Assembly (NCBI GenBank): GCA_007123775.1
Contig: SLGK01000027.1
Location: 40,495 to 104,494, forward strand
Length of the DNA stretch: 64,000 nt
DNA from: Anaerolineae bacterium
Lineage (GTDB): Bacteria > Chloroflexota > Anaerolineae > Promineifilales > Promineifilaceae
Direction: 5' to 3'
In this document: piece after piece, positions 51,307-59,109 of the stretch
Position numbering within the stretch: position 1 is the first letter of the stretch
Layout: each line of letters starts with the position of its first letter
Notes under the pieces: model-generated
What the model was told of the DNA's origin: nothing
The model's database searches: none
Seen by the model: the letters and a program-made list of their open reading frames with translations, nothing else
Position numbers and translations under genes: made by a program

Positions 51307-52645
51307 TTTGGTTCCTCGTTTGTGTGGCAGTTTGCGTGTTTTGGTTTACGGCTCCGAGGACCAGGCAGGCGTTTTGGCCACCCAATCCGAAGGAGTTGGA
51401 CAATACGGTGCGAACGGTGGCCGGTCGAGACGCGTTGGGCACGTAGTCGAGATCGCATTCGGGATCGGCCGTTTCGTAATTCCAGGTGGGGGGGATAATG
51501 CCTTCTTTGATGGTCAGGGCGGCGAAAATGGCTTCGATAGCCCCGGCCCCGCCCATGGCGTGGCCCAAGAGCGATTTGTTGGCGCTGATAGGAATCTCGT
51601 AGGCACGCTCGCCAAACAATGTCTTAACGGCCGTTGTTTCGGACAAATCATTCATGGGCGTGGAGGTGCCGTGGGCGTTGATGCAATCAATCTCGTCCGG
51701 GCTGAGGCTGGCGTCCTCAATGGCCCACTTCATAGCCCGCACGGCCCCGGCCGCTTCCGGGTCTTGGGCCGCTACATGAAACGCATCGGACGAAGAGGCG
51801 TGGCCCAGCACCTCGGCATAGATTGGGGCCTGACGGGCCAACGCCTGGTCCAGCCGTTCCAGAACAAGAATGCCACCCCCTTCGCTCAGAATAAAACCAT
51901 CTCGATCCTTATCAAACGGCCGGCTGGCGCGGTGGGGTTCATCATTAAAGGCGGTGGAGAGGGCACGCATGGCTCCAAAACCGGCGATAGCCGCTTCATG
52001 GATCAGGCCCTCTACGCCGCCGGAAATGACCAGATCGGCCGCGCCGCGCCGAATTAGTTCGACCGCTTCGCCGATGGCCTGGGTGCCGGTGGCGCAGGCG
52101 GCTGTCACGGTGCTGATGGGGCCTAACGTCTGCGCCACCTCGCTGACGTGGTGGCTGGGCATGTTGGGCAAAAAGCCGGTCATGGCAAAGGGGCTGACGC
52201 GGCTGACCCCCTTTTTGCGTAAAATGATCATGTTGGCGTCGGCTACCTCGAAGCCACCCACGCCGGTGCCTACCAGCACGCCGGCTCGTTCGCCATGCGG
52301 CAGCGGTTCGGGCAGGCCCGCATCGGCCAGGGCCATGCGCGTGGCGGCAATGGCCAGTTGGGAAGCGCGAGAGATGCGGCGGGCTTCTTTGAAGTCCATA
52401 TAGTCGGCGGGGCGGAAATCTTTGACCTCGCCAGCAATGCGGCAGGAAAATTGGGAGGCGTCAAACTGGGTGATGGGGCCTATTCCGGAACGGCCGTTGA
52501 GCAAACTTTCCCAACTCTCGGCTGCCGTATGGCCCAAGGGACTCATCACGCCAATACCAGTTATGACCACACGCGGCCGGCCGCGCCCGTCGCTGAATTG
52601 ATTGCCAAATTGATTGCCAAATTGATTGCCCAATTGATTGCCCAT
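51290..52645 (-). CDS. fabF: 3-oxoacyl-ACP synthase II
   Basis: 451 residues. Condensing enzyme of fatty acid elongation (malonyl-ACP plus acyl-ACP). The catalytic triad is visible: Cys in STVTAACATGTQAIGEA, His in INAHGTSTPMNDLSE, and His in SANKSLLGHAMGGAGAIEA. The core begins RPRVVITGIGVMSPLGHTAA. The first 17 residues are four GNQ[LF] units encoded by a 12-bp tandem repeat and are not part of the fold. A start further in cannot be excluded, but no good ribosome binding site marks one. It lies 3' of plsX. Confidence 0.94.
   Translation of the reverse strand: MGNQLGNQFGNQFGNQFSDGRGRPRVVITGIGVMSPLGHTAAESWESLLNGRSGIGPITQFDASQFSCRIAGEVKDFRPADYMDFKEARRISRASQLAIAATRMALADAGLPEPLPHGERAGVLVGTGVGGFEVADANMIILRKKGVSRVSPFAMTGFLPNMPSHHVSEVAQTLGPISTVTAACATGTQAIGEAVELIRRGAADLVISGGVEGLIHEAAIAGFGAMRALSTAFNDEPHRASRPFDKDRDGFILSEGGGILVLERLDQALARQAPIYAEVLGHASSSDAFHVAAQDPEAAGAVRAMKWAIEDASLSPDEIDCINAHGTSTPMNDLSETTAVKTLFGERAYEIPISANKSLLGHAMGGAGAIEAIFAALTIKEGIIPPTWNYETADPECDLDYVPNASRPATVRTVLSNSFGLGGQNACLVLGAVNQNTQTATQTRNQNASTT
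52596..52643 (-). repeat. Four 12-bp tandem repeats at the fabF start
   Basis: AATTGATTGCC(A/C) is repeated four times in tandem (52596-52607, 52608-52619, 52620-52631, 52632-52643). On the minus strand it encodes GNQ[LF] repeated, directly after the fabF ATG. The period is a multiple of three, so copy-number change keeps the frame. Confidence 0.9.
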
Positions 52646-52663
52646 ATAGTGCGCTTATGGGCG

Positions 52664-52733
52664 TAGTGCATAAGGCGTAGTGCGTAGGGGGTCTACGGGC
52701 TACGCATTACCCACTACGCACTACGTAGTCCTT
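52664..52733. repeat. ACTACGCA-type element that encodes the end of plsX
   Basis: CGTAGTGCATAAGGCGTAGT and GCGTAG units, a centre, then CTACGCATTACCCACTACGC and ACTACGTAG. The right arm supplies the last four codons (LRSA) and stop of plsX on the minus strand. It is the whole plsX-fabF gap. Confidence 0.7.
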
Positions 52734-53703
52734 CTTCAATAGCGGCCACCACATCATTTTCAACCATCAGCCGGGCCTGTTTGACTGCTTGCTGAATGGC
52801 GTAGGCGTTGGAACGGCCGTGTCCCACAATAACCGGCCCGCGCACGCCCAACAGGGGTGCGCCGCCAACTTCATCCGGGTTCAACTGCTGCCGCACTTTC
52901 TTGAAGGCAGAACGGGCCAGCAGGCCGCCCACAATCGTCAACGGATTGGCCATCAGCGCATCCCGAATCATGGTGGACATGGTGCTGGCAATCGCTTCGG
53001 CTGTTTTGAGCATGATGTTACCCGTGAAGCCGTCGGTAACGCCCACATCGGCCGCGCCTTGCAGGAACTCTTTTGGCTCAATATTGCCCACAAAGTTGAG
53101 GCCACTGGCTTGTAGCAGGGGCAGCGATTCTTGAATCAGACTGTTGCCTTTGCCTTCTTCCTCCCCGTTAGAGATTAGACCAATGCGCGGGTTGTCTATG
53201 CCCAGTACGCGCGAAACGTACAGGCTGCCCATCACGGCAAATTGGAGCAGGTAGTCGGGTTTGCAATCGGCGTTGGCCCCGTTGTCGATCAGCATGGGGC
53301 GGGTAGGGGTGGGGAAAACGACGCCGAGGGCAGGCCGCTGCACGCCCCGAATGCGGCGCAGCGTGTGTAGCGTGGCCACAGCCAGAATGCCGCCCGTATT
53401 CCCGGCCGAGACAAAGGCATCGGCCGCGCCTTCTTTCACCAGATTCAGCCCGACGTGCATGGAGGAATCTTTCTTGGTGCGTGAAGCGTCGCCCGGCTTG
53501 TCGGTCATGGTAATGACCTGGCTGGCGTGTTTAACTTCCAGGGAGAGATCGGCCGTTTTATGCTGAGCCAGTTCTGCCTCAATCCGGGCTTCATCTCCCA
53601 CCAGAATAATGGTGTCACCAAAGGTGTGGGCCGCCATCACCGCCCCGGCCACATCCGCAGCCGGATGGTTGTCGCTGCCCATCGCATCTATAACAATCCG
53701 CAT
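52714..53703 (-). CDS. plsX: Phosphate acyltransferase PlsX
   Basis: 329 residues. It converts acyl-ACP to acyl-phosphate for PlsY, starting phospholipid synthesis. MRIVIDAMGSDNHPAADVAG and PLQASGLNFVGNIEPKEFLQ, then GAADVGVTDGFTGNIMLKTA, are family signatures. ATG 53703 is chosen because AAAGGA lies nine bases upstream; the in-frame ATG at 53724 has none. plsX followed by fab genes is a common order. The C-terminal residues LRSA are encoded by the downstream repeat. Confidence 0.95.
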   Translation of the reverse strand: MRIVIDAMGSDNHPAADVAGAVMAAHTFGDTIILVGDEARIEAELAQHKTADLSLEVKHASQVITMTDKPGDASRTKKDSSMHVGLNLVKEGAADAFVSAGNTGGILAVATLHTLRRIRGVQRPALGVVFPTPTRPMLIDNGANADCKPDYLLQFAVMGSLYVSRVLGIDNPRIGLISNGEEEGKGNSLIQESLPLLQASGLNFVGNIEPKEFLQGAADVGVTDGFTGNIMLKTAEAIASTMSTMIRDALMANPLTIVGGLLARSAFKKVRQQLNPDEVGGAPLLGVRGPVIVGHGRSNAYAIQQAVKQARLMVENDVVAAIEEGLRSA

Positions 53704-53760
53704 AACTAAGTCCTTTGCTTGCATGGTTCACTGCTACCTGGCAGCCAACTTTACAAATTT

Positions 53761-53879
53761 CGACGGAGGACCGAAGACGAAGGACGGAGTTGCTATCGGC
53801 CCATCGCTTTTCCTGGCCATCGCTTTTCCTGGCCATCGCTTTTCCTGGCCATCGGTCTTTCGTCCTCCGTCCTCGGTCA
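53761..53879. repeat. 16-bp tandem repeat flanked by inverted arms
   Basis: CCATCGCTTTTCCTGG is repeated three times exactly (53801-53816, 53817-53832, 53833-53848) plus a partial unit. It is flanked by GACGGAGGACCGAAGACG, AAGGACGGAG on the left and CTTTCGTCCTCCGTCC, TCGGTC on the right, which are inverted. The region 53725-53957 has no supported gene. Confidence 0.85.
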
Positions 53880-53957
53880 GTGAATTGTCAAGTTGACTTG
53901 AACCATATCTATAAATGTTAGCGGATTCTAACGATGCGTCTGTTTTAAGTCAACCGA

Positions 53958-54686
53958 TCAGCCTTTGCCCAGACGTAGCATCTCTGCGAATTCATCGGGC
54001 ATGTCGGTGGCTTCGATGGCCTGGGCAGCTTGCTCGACGTCATAGGGCACCCGGATGAAGGTGACGGTCAGATCACGACCCTCAGCCGCCAGATGCAGGT
54101 AACAGGCGTCGGGGTTGTTGTCTTTGGGCTTGCCCACGCTGCCGGCGTTGATGACGTGACGGCCGCTTTTAAGCACGCGATGATAGGGTAAATGGGTATG
54201 GCCACAAACCAGCACGTCGGCTCCGGCCTGGTCCATCATACGTTCCAGACTGCTTTCGGGCCGGTCCTCATATAAGTACTCGTTGATGCGGCGCGGGCTG
54301 CCATGAACCAGCAGCACCTTTAAGTGGCCCAGTTGCAGAGGAATGTTCTCAGCCAACTGGCGCAGGTAGGCTTTGTTTTCGTCACTGGTATGGGCATTGG
54401 ACCAGGCGATAGAGCGTTCGCCCAACGCCTGGGCTTCGGGCGTGCGGTAAGCACAGCCGCAGTCGTCGCTATCGTGGCCCACGCCCTGGTCGTAGTTGCC
54501 CATGATGGTGGGGATGTTCCGTTCGTGGATGGCTTCGACTACTTCGTTGGGCCAGACGCCGTAGCCTACCAGATCGCCCAGGCAGTAGCGGTTGTCGGTT
54601 AGCTGGCGACCCTCCATATCGGCAAAAACAGCTTCGAGGGCGGGTAAATTGCCATGAACATCGCCAAAGATTGTGATTTGGTTCAA
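53958..54686 (-). CDS. Calcineurin-type metallophosphoesterase
   Basis: 242 residues from TTG 54686 (read as MNQITIFGDVHGNLPALEAV). TTG is chosen because AAGGAG lies 7 bases upstream and the metal motif GDVHGN is then near the N-terminus; the open frame continues to 54731 without a better signal. Further motifs: YCLGDLVGYG, IMGNYDQG, LLVHGSPRRINEYL, VCGHTHLPYHR and NAGSVGKPKDNNP. This set matches the YfcE/MJ0936 branch, which cleaves phosphodiesters with two metal ions. Natural substrate unknown. Confidence 0.88.
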   Translation of the reverse strand: MNQITIFGDVHGNLPALEAVFADMEGRQLTDNRYCLGDLVGYGVWPNEVVEAIHERNIPTIMGNYDQGVGHDSDDCGCAYRTPEAQALGERSIAWSNAHTSDENKAYLRQLAENIPLQLGHLKVLLVHGSPRRINEYLYEDRPESSLERMMDQAGADVLVCGHTHLPYHRVLKSGRHVINAGSVGKPKDNNPDACYLHLAAEGRDLTVTFIRVPYDVEQAAQAIEATDMPDEFAEMLRLGKG

Positions 54687-54699
54687 GATGGGTCTCCTT

Positions 54700-54748
54700 G
54701 ATTGATTGCGTAGTGCGTAGCAGTTCTCCACGCACTACGCACCACGTC
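54700..54748. repeat. ACTACGCA-type element that encodes the end of arsC fusion
   Basis: TTGCGTAGTGCGTAGCAG, a short centre, then CTCCACGCACTACGCACC and ACGTC. The right arm supplies the final codons and stop of the minus-strand arsR-arsC fusion. Confidence 0.6.
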
Positions 54749-55511
54749 TCTGTATCATCATGTGTAAATAGTTGATCCGGGTTGACAGTTCGCGGGCGGT
54801 TTGGACAAAGGCGTGCAGCCGCTGGCGGTAAGTGCCGGGAACGGCCGTTGGGTCGGCAAAGCTCCAGTGAATTTTTTGGGGATCGTCGGGGAAAACGGGG
54901 CAGCTTTCGCGCACTCGGTCACAGACGGTGATGACGTAATCGAAAGATTGGTTCACAAATTGGTCCATATGTTTTGATTCGTGATGGCTGATGTCGATAC
55001 CTAAAACGGTCGCGGCTTCAATCGCCAGGGGATGGACCTCAGATGGTTCGCTGCCCGCGCTGTAGACCTCGACCTGATCGCCCCCGACAGACTGCAGAAT
55101 GCCTTCGGCCATCTGGGAGCGGGCGCTATTGTGGGTGCAAAGGAAGATAACGCGAAACGGCCGTTTCTCCCTCCCTATTTCCGCATCAGCCACCACCAAC
55201 TCGTCTGGCTCGGCCACCGCCAACGCCGGATGGATGGCCGCGCCGCTTTCCAGATAAAGGGCACGTACCTGGTCTAACTCCAGGCTGTAGTAGGTGTCGC
55301 GGGCATCGGCACTGCTGCGGCGCACTGTGACCACCTGCCCCTCACGCAGCAGGCGCAGGTGATACGAGACCAGGTTTTGCGGCCGCTGCAGCAGGTCTAC
55401 CAACTCCTGCACACGCCGGTCGCTCAGGGCCAGCGCGGTGAGAAGCTGCCAGCGCACTTCATGGGCCAGCAGCTTCAAAAAAGTAGGGGGATGGTCGGTA
55501 ATCAGGGTCAT
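54735..55511 (-). CDS. ArsR-type regulator fused to arsenate reductase
   Basis: 258 residues from ATG 55511, set by CAGGAG 7 bases upstream. Residues 1-100 are an ArsR winged helix: LKLLAHEVRWQLLTALALSD, RRVQELVDLLQRPQNLVSYH then LRLLREGQVVTVRRSS. Residues about 115-258 are a low-molecular-weight phosphatase-type arsenate reductase with the CX5R loop in IFLCTHNSARSQMAEGIL, VYSAGSEPSEVHPLAIEA, FDYVITVCDRVRESCPVFP and HWSFADPTAV. It should reduce arsenate to arsenite while sensing through the first domain. It is divergent from arsR-arsM across a shared promoter region. Confidence 0.9.
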   Translation of the reverse strand: MTLITDHPPTFLKLLAHEVRWQLLTALALSDRRVQELVDLLQRPQNLVSYHLRLLREGQVVTVRRSSADARDTYYSLELDQVRALYLESGAAIHPALAVAEPDELVVADAEIGREKRPFRVIFLCTHNSARSQMAEGILQSVGGDQVEVYSAGSEPSEVHPLAIEAATVLGIDISHHESKHMDQFVNQSFDYVITVCDRVRESCPVFPDDPQKIHWSFADPTAVPGTYRQRLHAFVQTARELSTRINYLHMMIQRRGA

Positions 55512-55522
55512 GGTGTATCTCC

Positions 55523-55576
55523 TGTTGCGTATTGCGTGACCGGTGCGAGCTACGAAATACGGAATACGCAATACGG
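55523..55576. repeat. ACTACGCA-related spacer element
   Basis: GTTGCGTATTGCGTGACCGG, a centre, then CGAAATACGGAATACGCAAT and ACGG. It lies in the leader of the minus-strand fusion gene, between its promoter and ribosome binding site. Confidence 0.5.
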
Positions 55577-55607
55577 CTAAATCCTGCAAATGTATCTAAA
55601 TAAACTG

Positions 55608-55625
55608 TATCAAAAATAGTTGATA
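55608..55625. promoter_or_regulatory. Operator-like dyad TATCAA-N6-TTGATA
   Basis: TATCAAAAATAGTTGATA is a perfect 6-6-6 dyad. It lies directly downstream of the minus-strand -10 box (55628-55633), where a bound repressor would block transcription of the arsR-arsC fusion. Confidence 0.6.
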
Positions 55626-55627
55626 TA

Positions 55628-55655
55628 ACTATAGCAGATAAATAACGCTTGACAA
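55628..55655 (-). promoter_or_regulatory. Minus-strand promoter of arsR-arsC fusion
   Basis: On the minus strand TTGTCA (55650-55655), 16-bp spacer, TATAGT (55628-55633). Its -35 overlaps the -35 of the opposite promoter at TTGACAA, so the two promoters are back to back. Confidence 0.6.
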
Positions 55656-55676
55656 GGGGCAACATTGCTTTATACT
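55649..55676 (+). promoter_or_regulatory. Plus-strand promoter of arsR-arsM
   Basis: TTGACA (55649-55654, consensus), 16-bp spacer, TATACT (55671-55676). A dyad lies just after the -10. Confidence 0.7.
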
Positions 55677-55680
55677 GTTA

Positions 55681-55700
55681 ATAGATAGACGTTTATCAAT
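55681..55700. promoter_or_regulatory. Second operator-like dyad
   Basis: ATAGATA, six bases, TATCAAT: a dyad with one mismatch at the expected start site of arsR. The half-sites resemble those at 55608-55625 but in opposite order, so it is less certain that the same protein binds both. Confidence 0.45.
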
Positions 55701-55712
55701 ATGTAGGGCATA

Positions 55713-55991
55713 ATGAACTCAGTAACTTTTGCTAAAGCGATCTCAGATGAGACGCGCCAACAAATTATGAGCCTGCTGTGCTGTGATTGGCACTGCGTCA
55801 GCGACATTGTAGACAAGCTGTCGGGGCAGGTTACGCAGCCAACGGTTTCCCACCACCTCAGCATTCTGCGTGAGGCCGGACTGGTACACGTGCGCCGTGA
55901 AGGGAAGCAGGTGTTTTACAGCCTGAATCAAGATGCGGTGGCTGATTGCTGCCAGGATTTAGTACAGAGTTTCGCGCCGGCGACGGTTTAA
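55713..55991 (+). CDS. arsR: ArsR-family repressor
   Basis: 92-residue winged-helix protein: FAKAISDETRQQIMSLLCCD, WHCVSDIVDKLSGQVTQPTV (recognition helix region), SHHLSILREAGLVHVRREGK and QVFYSLNQDAV. The CC..HC cysteine group near residue 23-28 is at the position where ArsR proteins bind arsenite, and an additional CC pair lies at residues 79-80. It should repress its own promoter and the divergent one until arsenite binds. arsM follows on the same strand. Confidence 0.9.
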   Translation: MNSVTFAKAISDETRQQIMSLLCCDWHCVSDIVDKLSGQVTQPTVSHHLSILREAGLVHVRREGKQVFYSLNQDAVADCCQDLVQSFAPATV

Positions 55992-56126
55992 TGGGTGTCG
56001 CGAGTTGCGAGTAACCAGTATGTGCTCTGGTCACTCGCGACAAAGTTGCGCAAAACCTTGCGAAATCCAAAAGGCCCTATTTTTTTACTCAGATATATAG
56101 ATAATCATCAATACAAGGGACATGCC

Positions 56127-56921
56127 ATGACCAATTTCAACTCCCCAGAAGCTATTTATGAGGCTGTACAAGATCGCTACGGCCGTATTGCAACTGATTT
56201 CACCCCGCAAACGGCCGCATCCTGCTGTGACGAGAGTACCGTTTGTTGTGACGAAACGGCCGTTACCTTTGGGGCTGGCCTGTACGAAGTTGACCTGGAC
56301 AACTTGCCCGTTGACGTGACCGGCCTGTCACTAGGCTGCGGCGACCCGATTGCCCTGGCTAACCTGATGCCCGGTCAAACTGTGCTTGACCTCGGCTCCG
56401 GCGGGGGGATTGATTGCTTTTTAGCGGCGCAGCGGGTAGGGCCATCCGGCCACGTTATTGGGGTGGATATGACCCCGGCCATGATTGACAAAGCCAATCG
56501 CAACAAAGCCAAAGTTGCGGCCGACACTGTAGAGTTCCGCCTGGGTCACATCGAGGACTTGCCGGTAGCTGACGACAGTGTCGATGTGGTTGTTTCTAAC
56601 TGTGTCATCAATTTGAGTCCTGATAAAACGGCCGTTTTTCGCGAAGCTTACCGTGTGCTTAAGCCAGGAGGTTTGCTGGCTGTGTCTGATATGGTTACCC
56701 AGGGGCAGTTCAGCCCGGAAGCGCGGGCCGATCTGGCGGCGTGGAGCGGTTGCATTACTGGCGCAGAAGACGTCGCCGTTTATGTAGCGGCTATGCGCCA
56801 GGCCGGTTTTAGCCAGATTTCGCTGCGTGATAAAGCCGCCCCTCATGTAGAGCTGGCGGGCACCATCAGCCTGGCGGTGGCCCCTCGCTTGTTTAGCGCC
56901 CGTATAACGGCCGTTAAGTAA
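56127..56921 (+). CDS. arsM: Arsenite methyltransferase
   Basis: 264 residues from ATG 56127 ([20 protein letters not shown]), with CAAGGGA upstream; the longer frame to 55995 has no support. SAM-binding motif [20 protein letters not shown], then [50 protein letters not shown] and [14 protein letters not shown]. Cysteines in [19 protein letters not shown] and WSGCITGA match the As-binding set of ArsM, which methylates arsenite stepwise. It completes an arsenic detoxification locus with arsR and arsC. Confidence 0.93.
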   Translation: MTNFNSPEAIYEAVQDRYGRIATDFTPQTAASCCDESTVCCDETAVTFGAGLYEVDLDNLPVDVTGLSLGCGDPIALANLMPGQTVLDLGSGGGIDCFLAAQRVGPSGHVIGVDMTPAMIDKANRNKAKVAADTVEFRLGHIEDLPVADDSVDVVVSNCVINLSPDKTAVFREAYRVLKPGGLLAVSDMVTQGQFSPEARADLAAWSGCITGAEDVAVYVAAMRQAGFSQISLRDKAAPHVELAGTISLAVAPRLFSARITAVK

Positions 56922-57003
56922 GAGCAAGCCAGGTCAGCTAGTAGCTCGCCGCAGCCGCTATCCCTCTTTTCGTTGCCTGCCAAAATGTGCTATCATTCTA
57001 GGT

Positions 57004-57687
57004 ATGGCATTCATCATATTAGTACGGCACGGGGAGAACGACTGGGTTCAAAAAAAACGTCTGGCAGGCTGGTTGCCGGGGGTCCATTTGAATGAAAACG
57101 GCCGTCAGCAAGCGGCAGCCGTAGCCCAACGTCTGGCCCATTTACCCGTTAAAGCGATTTACAGCAGCCCGGTTGAACGCTGTGTCGAAACGGCCGAATA
57201 TCTGGCCCAAACATTTAACCTACCCCTCCACCAGCTAGAGGCGGTCGGCGAGGTCCGCTATGGGGATTGGGAAGGGGCCGAAATCGAAAAGCTGGCTAAA
57301 GAAAAAGTCTGGCACATTGTGCAGCATTACCCCAGCCGGCATCAGTTTCCCCAGGGCGAAACGCTGCGTGAAGTCCAATTTCGGGCCGTGCAGGCCTTAG
57401 AACAGCTTAGCCAGCAGCACGCTCAGGAGCTCATTGTCGTCGTTTCTCATGCCGATGTGATTAAACTGGTTTTAGCTCATTTTTTAGGCGTTCATATCGA
57501 CCTGTTTCAGCGGATAGCCCTGGCCCCGGCCTCGGCCAGCGTGTTGGCCCTGCCCGCCGATGGACGGGTACAGGTTATCCGGATTAACGATGATGGCCCA
57601 CTGACTATGCCGACACCCAAAGCGAATCAGGCTGACGAAACGGCCGTATCCGATAGCCCAGTGACCAATACCACGTCTGCCGGCTAA
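57004..57687 (+). CDS. Histidine phosphatase family protein (MSMEG_4193 type)
   Basis: 227 residues. MAFIILVRHGENDWVQKKRL has the RHG catalytic His; VKAIYSSPVERCVETAEYLA, VRYGDWEGAEIEKLAKEK and ELIVVVSHADVIKLVLAHFL (second catalytic His) complete the phosphoglycerate mutase-like fold. The order followed by DUF3090 and SCO1664-type genes matches a conserved actinobacterial trio, where this member is called MSMEG_4193 family. Substrate unknown. The C-terminal 25 residues are low complexity. Confidence 0.9.
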   Translation: MAFIILVRHGENDWVQKKRLAGWLPGVHLNENGRQQAAAVAQRLAHLPVKAIYSSPVERCVETAEYLAQTFNLPLHQLEAVGEVRYGDWEGAEIEKLAKEKVWHIVQHYPSRHQFPQGETLREVQFRAVQALEQLSQQHAQELIVVVSHADVIKLVLAHFLGVHIDLFQRIALAPASASVLALPADGRVQVIRINDDGPLTMPTPKANQADETAVSDSPVTNTTSAG

Positions 57688-57703
57688 AAAAGGAAAAAAC
57701 AGC

Positions 57704-58225
57704 ATGGCCCGTCAAATAGAACTCAATCCCGCATCCCATATCACGGTTGGCACGATTGGGCCACCTGGCCAGCGCATCTTCTACCTGCAAGGTAGCCGGG
57801 GCATTCAAACTGTTTCGCTGGTAATTGAAAAAGAGCAGGCCATTGTGCTGGCCAATAGTTTTCATTCGCTGCTGGAAGAGCTGGAAAAACGGTACCCGCG
57901 CCCCAGCACAGAGATGGACGATACAGTCTGGCTAGACATGCGGCTGCGCGAGCCGGTCGACCCTCTTTTCCGGGTGGGCAATATGGGCGTGGGCTACAAC
58001 GAAGAGAGCGATCAGATTGTGCTGGTAGCTTACGAACTAGTCGCCGAAGAAGAGGATGAAGACCCGGATGTGGTCAGTTTTTGGGTGACACGCACCCAAA
58101 TTGTGACCTTCATAAAACATGCCTATGAGGTGGTACGTGCCGGGCGACCAATTTGTGGTAACTGCGGCCAGCCGATTGATGCCGACGGGCATTTTTGCCC
58201 CAATCGGAATGGGCATCGTTATTGA
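57704..58225 (+). CDS. DUF3090 family protein
   Basis: 173 residues. ASHITVGTIGPPGQRIFYLQ, VSLVIEKEQAIVLANSFHSL and FRVGNMGVGYNEESDQIVLV are the family pattern; a C-terminal zinc-ribbon-like CGNCGQPIDADGHFCP closes it. DUF3090 proteins are found next to the histidine phosphatase and the SCO1664-type protein in many actinobacteria. Function unknown. It starts 16 bp after the phosphatase and ends 6 bp before the next gene, so the three are one unit. Confidence 0.9.
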   Translation: MARQIELNPASHITVGTIGPPGQRIFYLQGSRGIQTVSLVIEKEQAIVLANSFHSLLEELEKRYPRPSTEMDDTVWLDMRLREPVDPLFRVGNMGVGYNEESDQIVLVAYELVAEEEDEDPDVVSFWVTRTQIVTFIKHAYEVVRAGRPICGNCGQPIDADGHFCPNRNGHRY

Positions 58226-58231
58226 TCAGGA

Positions 58232-59083
58232 ATGACGAACAACGACCAAAAGACGGCCGTTGCGGTAAACACTATGTCGGACAAGCAGGAAACCCGGTCT
58301 TTGGCAGAGTTATCAATGACACAGAAGCTGGCCACGGCCGATTTCTTACAGATTTTGCAGTGTGGTACGATAGAGGTACAGGGTTTGCTGCCCTGGAGCT
58401 CTAACTACACATTTCTGACGCGCCTTCGTCATGAACTGACGCCGGGAAGGCTGTTGACGGCCGAAGCAGTTTACAAACCCCGGCGCGGCGAACGGCCGTT
58501 ATGGGATTTTGCTCAGGGCACGCTGTGCCAGCGCGAGTTGGCTGCTTTTCTGGTGAGCGAGGCCCTGGGTTGGGGTATCGTGCCGCCTACCGTACTGCGC
58601 GACGGGCCAAATGGTGTTGGCTCGATCCAATTGTTCATCGACCATGACCCTGAGCGCCATTATTTTACCTTTGAGGGCAGCCCACGGTTGCAGCCCCAGC
58701 TTCAGCGCATCGCGCTTCTTGACGTCATTATCAACAATGCCGACCGCAAAAGTGGGCACATCTTGCTGCAAGAGGCCGAGACGCTGGATCAGGTCGGTCG
58801 CCTGTGGGGAATTGATCATGGCATTTGCTTCCATGTCGATCATAAGCTGCGTACCGTTGTCTGGGAATTTGCAGAATGGCCAATCCCGGAGAAAATGCTG
58901 GTTGCTATGCGTCAACTGCAACTGGCGCTGGCCAACCCGACATCATCACTGTCACAGCAGTTGCGCCAATACCTGGCTGAGAGAGAACTGACCGCTTTAT
59001 TGGCGCGAGTGTGTCGTTTACTAGAAACGGCCGTGTTTCCTAATCCTGGCCCTGGCCGCCACTATCCCTGGCCGCCGATATAG
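58232..59083 (+). CDS. SCO1664 family protein, kinase-like
   Basis: 283 residues. VYKPRRGERPLWDFAQGTLC, QRELAAFLVSEALGWGIVPP then TVLRDGPNGVGSIQLFIDHD, and LLDVIINNADRKSGHILLQE, GRLWGIDHGICFHVDHKLRT. The N-N-A-D-R and G-I-D-H-G segments look like the catalytic loop and metal-binding motif of phosphatidylinositol 3/4-kinase-like folds, the superfamily to which SCO1664 proteins are assigned. It forms a trio with a phosphatase and DUF3090. Substrate unknown; about 25 N-terminal residues before LSMTQKLATADFLQ are variable. Confidence 0.88.
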   Translation: MTNNDQKTAVAVNTMSDKQETRSLAELSMTQKLATADFLQILQCGTIEVQGLLPWSSNYTFLTRLRHELTPGRLLTAEAVYKPRRGERPLWDFAQGTLCQRELAAFLVSEALGWGIVPPTVLRDGPNGVGSIQLFIDHDPERHYFTFEGSPRLQPQLQRIALLDVIINNADRKSGHILLQEAETLDQVGRLWGIDHGICFHVDHKLRTVVWEFAEWPIPEKMLVAMRQLQLALANPTSSLSQQLRQYLAERELTALLARVCRLLETAVFPNPGPGRHYPWPPI

Positions 59084-59109
59084 ACGCGTATGCGAGATCG
59101 ATTACTGAT

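Noticed and set aside
51173..52057. Plus-strand frame opposite fabF and the NERD-like gene
   Set aside because: Shadow of conserved fabF with its catalytic triad on the minus strand.
55995..56126. N-terminal extension of ArsM
   Set aside because: These 44 codons lack similarity to the family and precede a good ribosome binding site and ATG at 56127.
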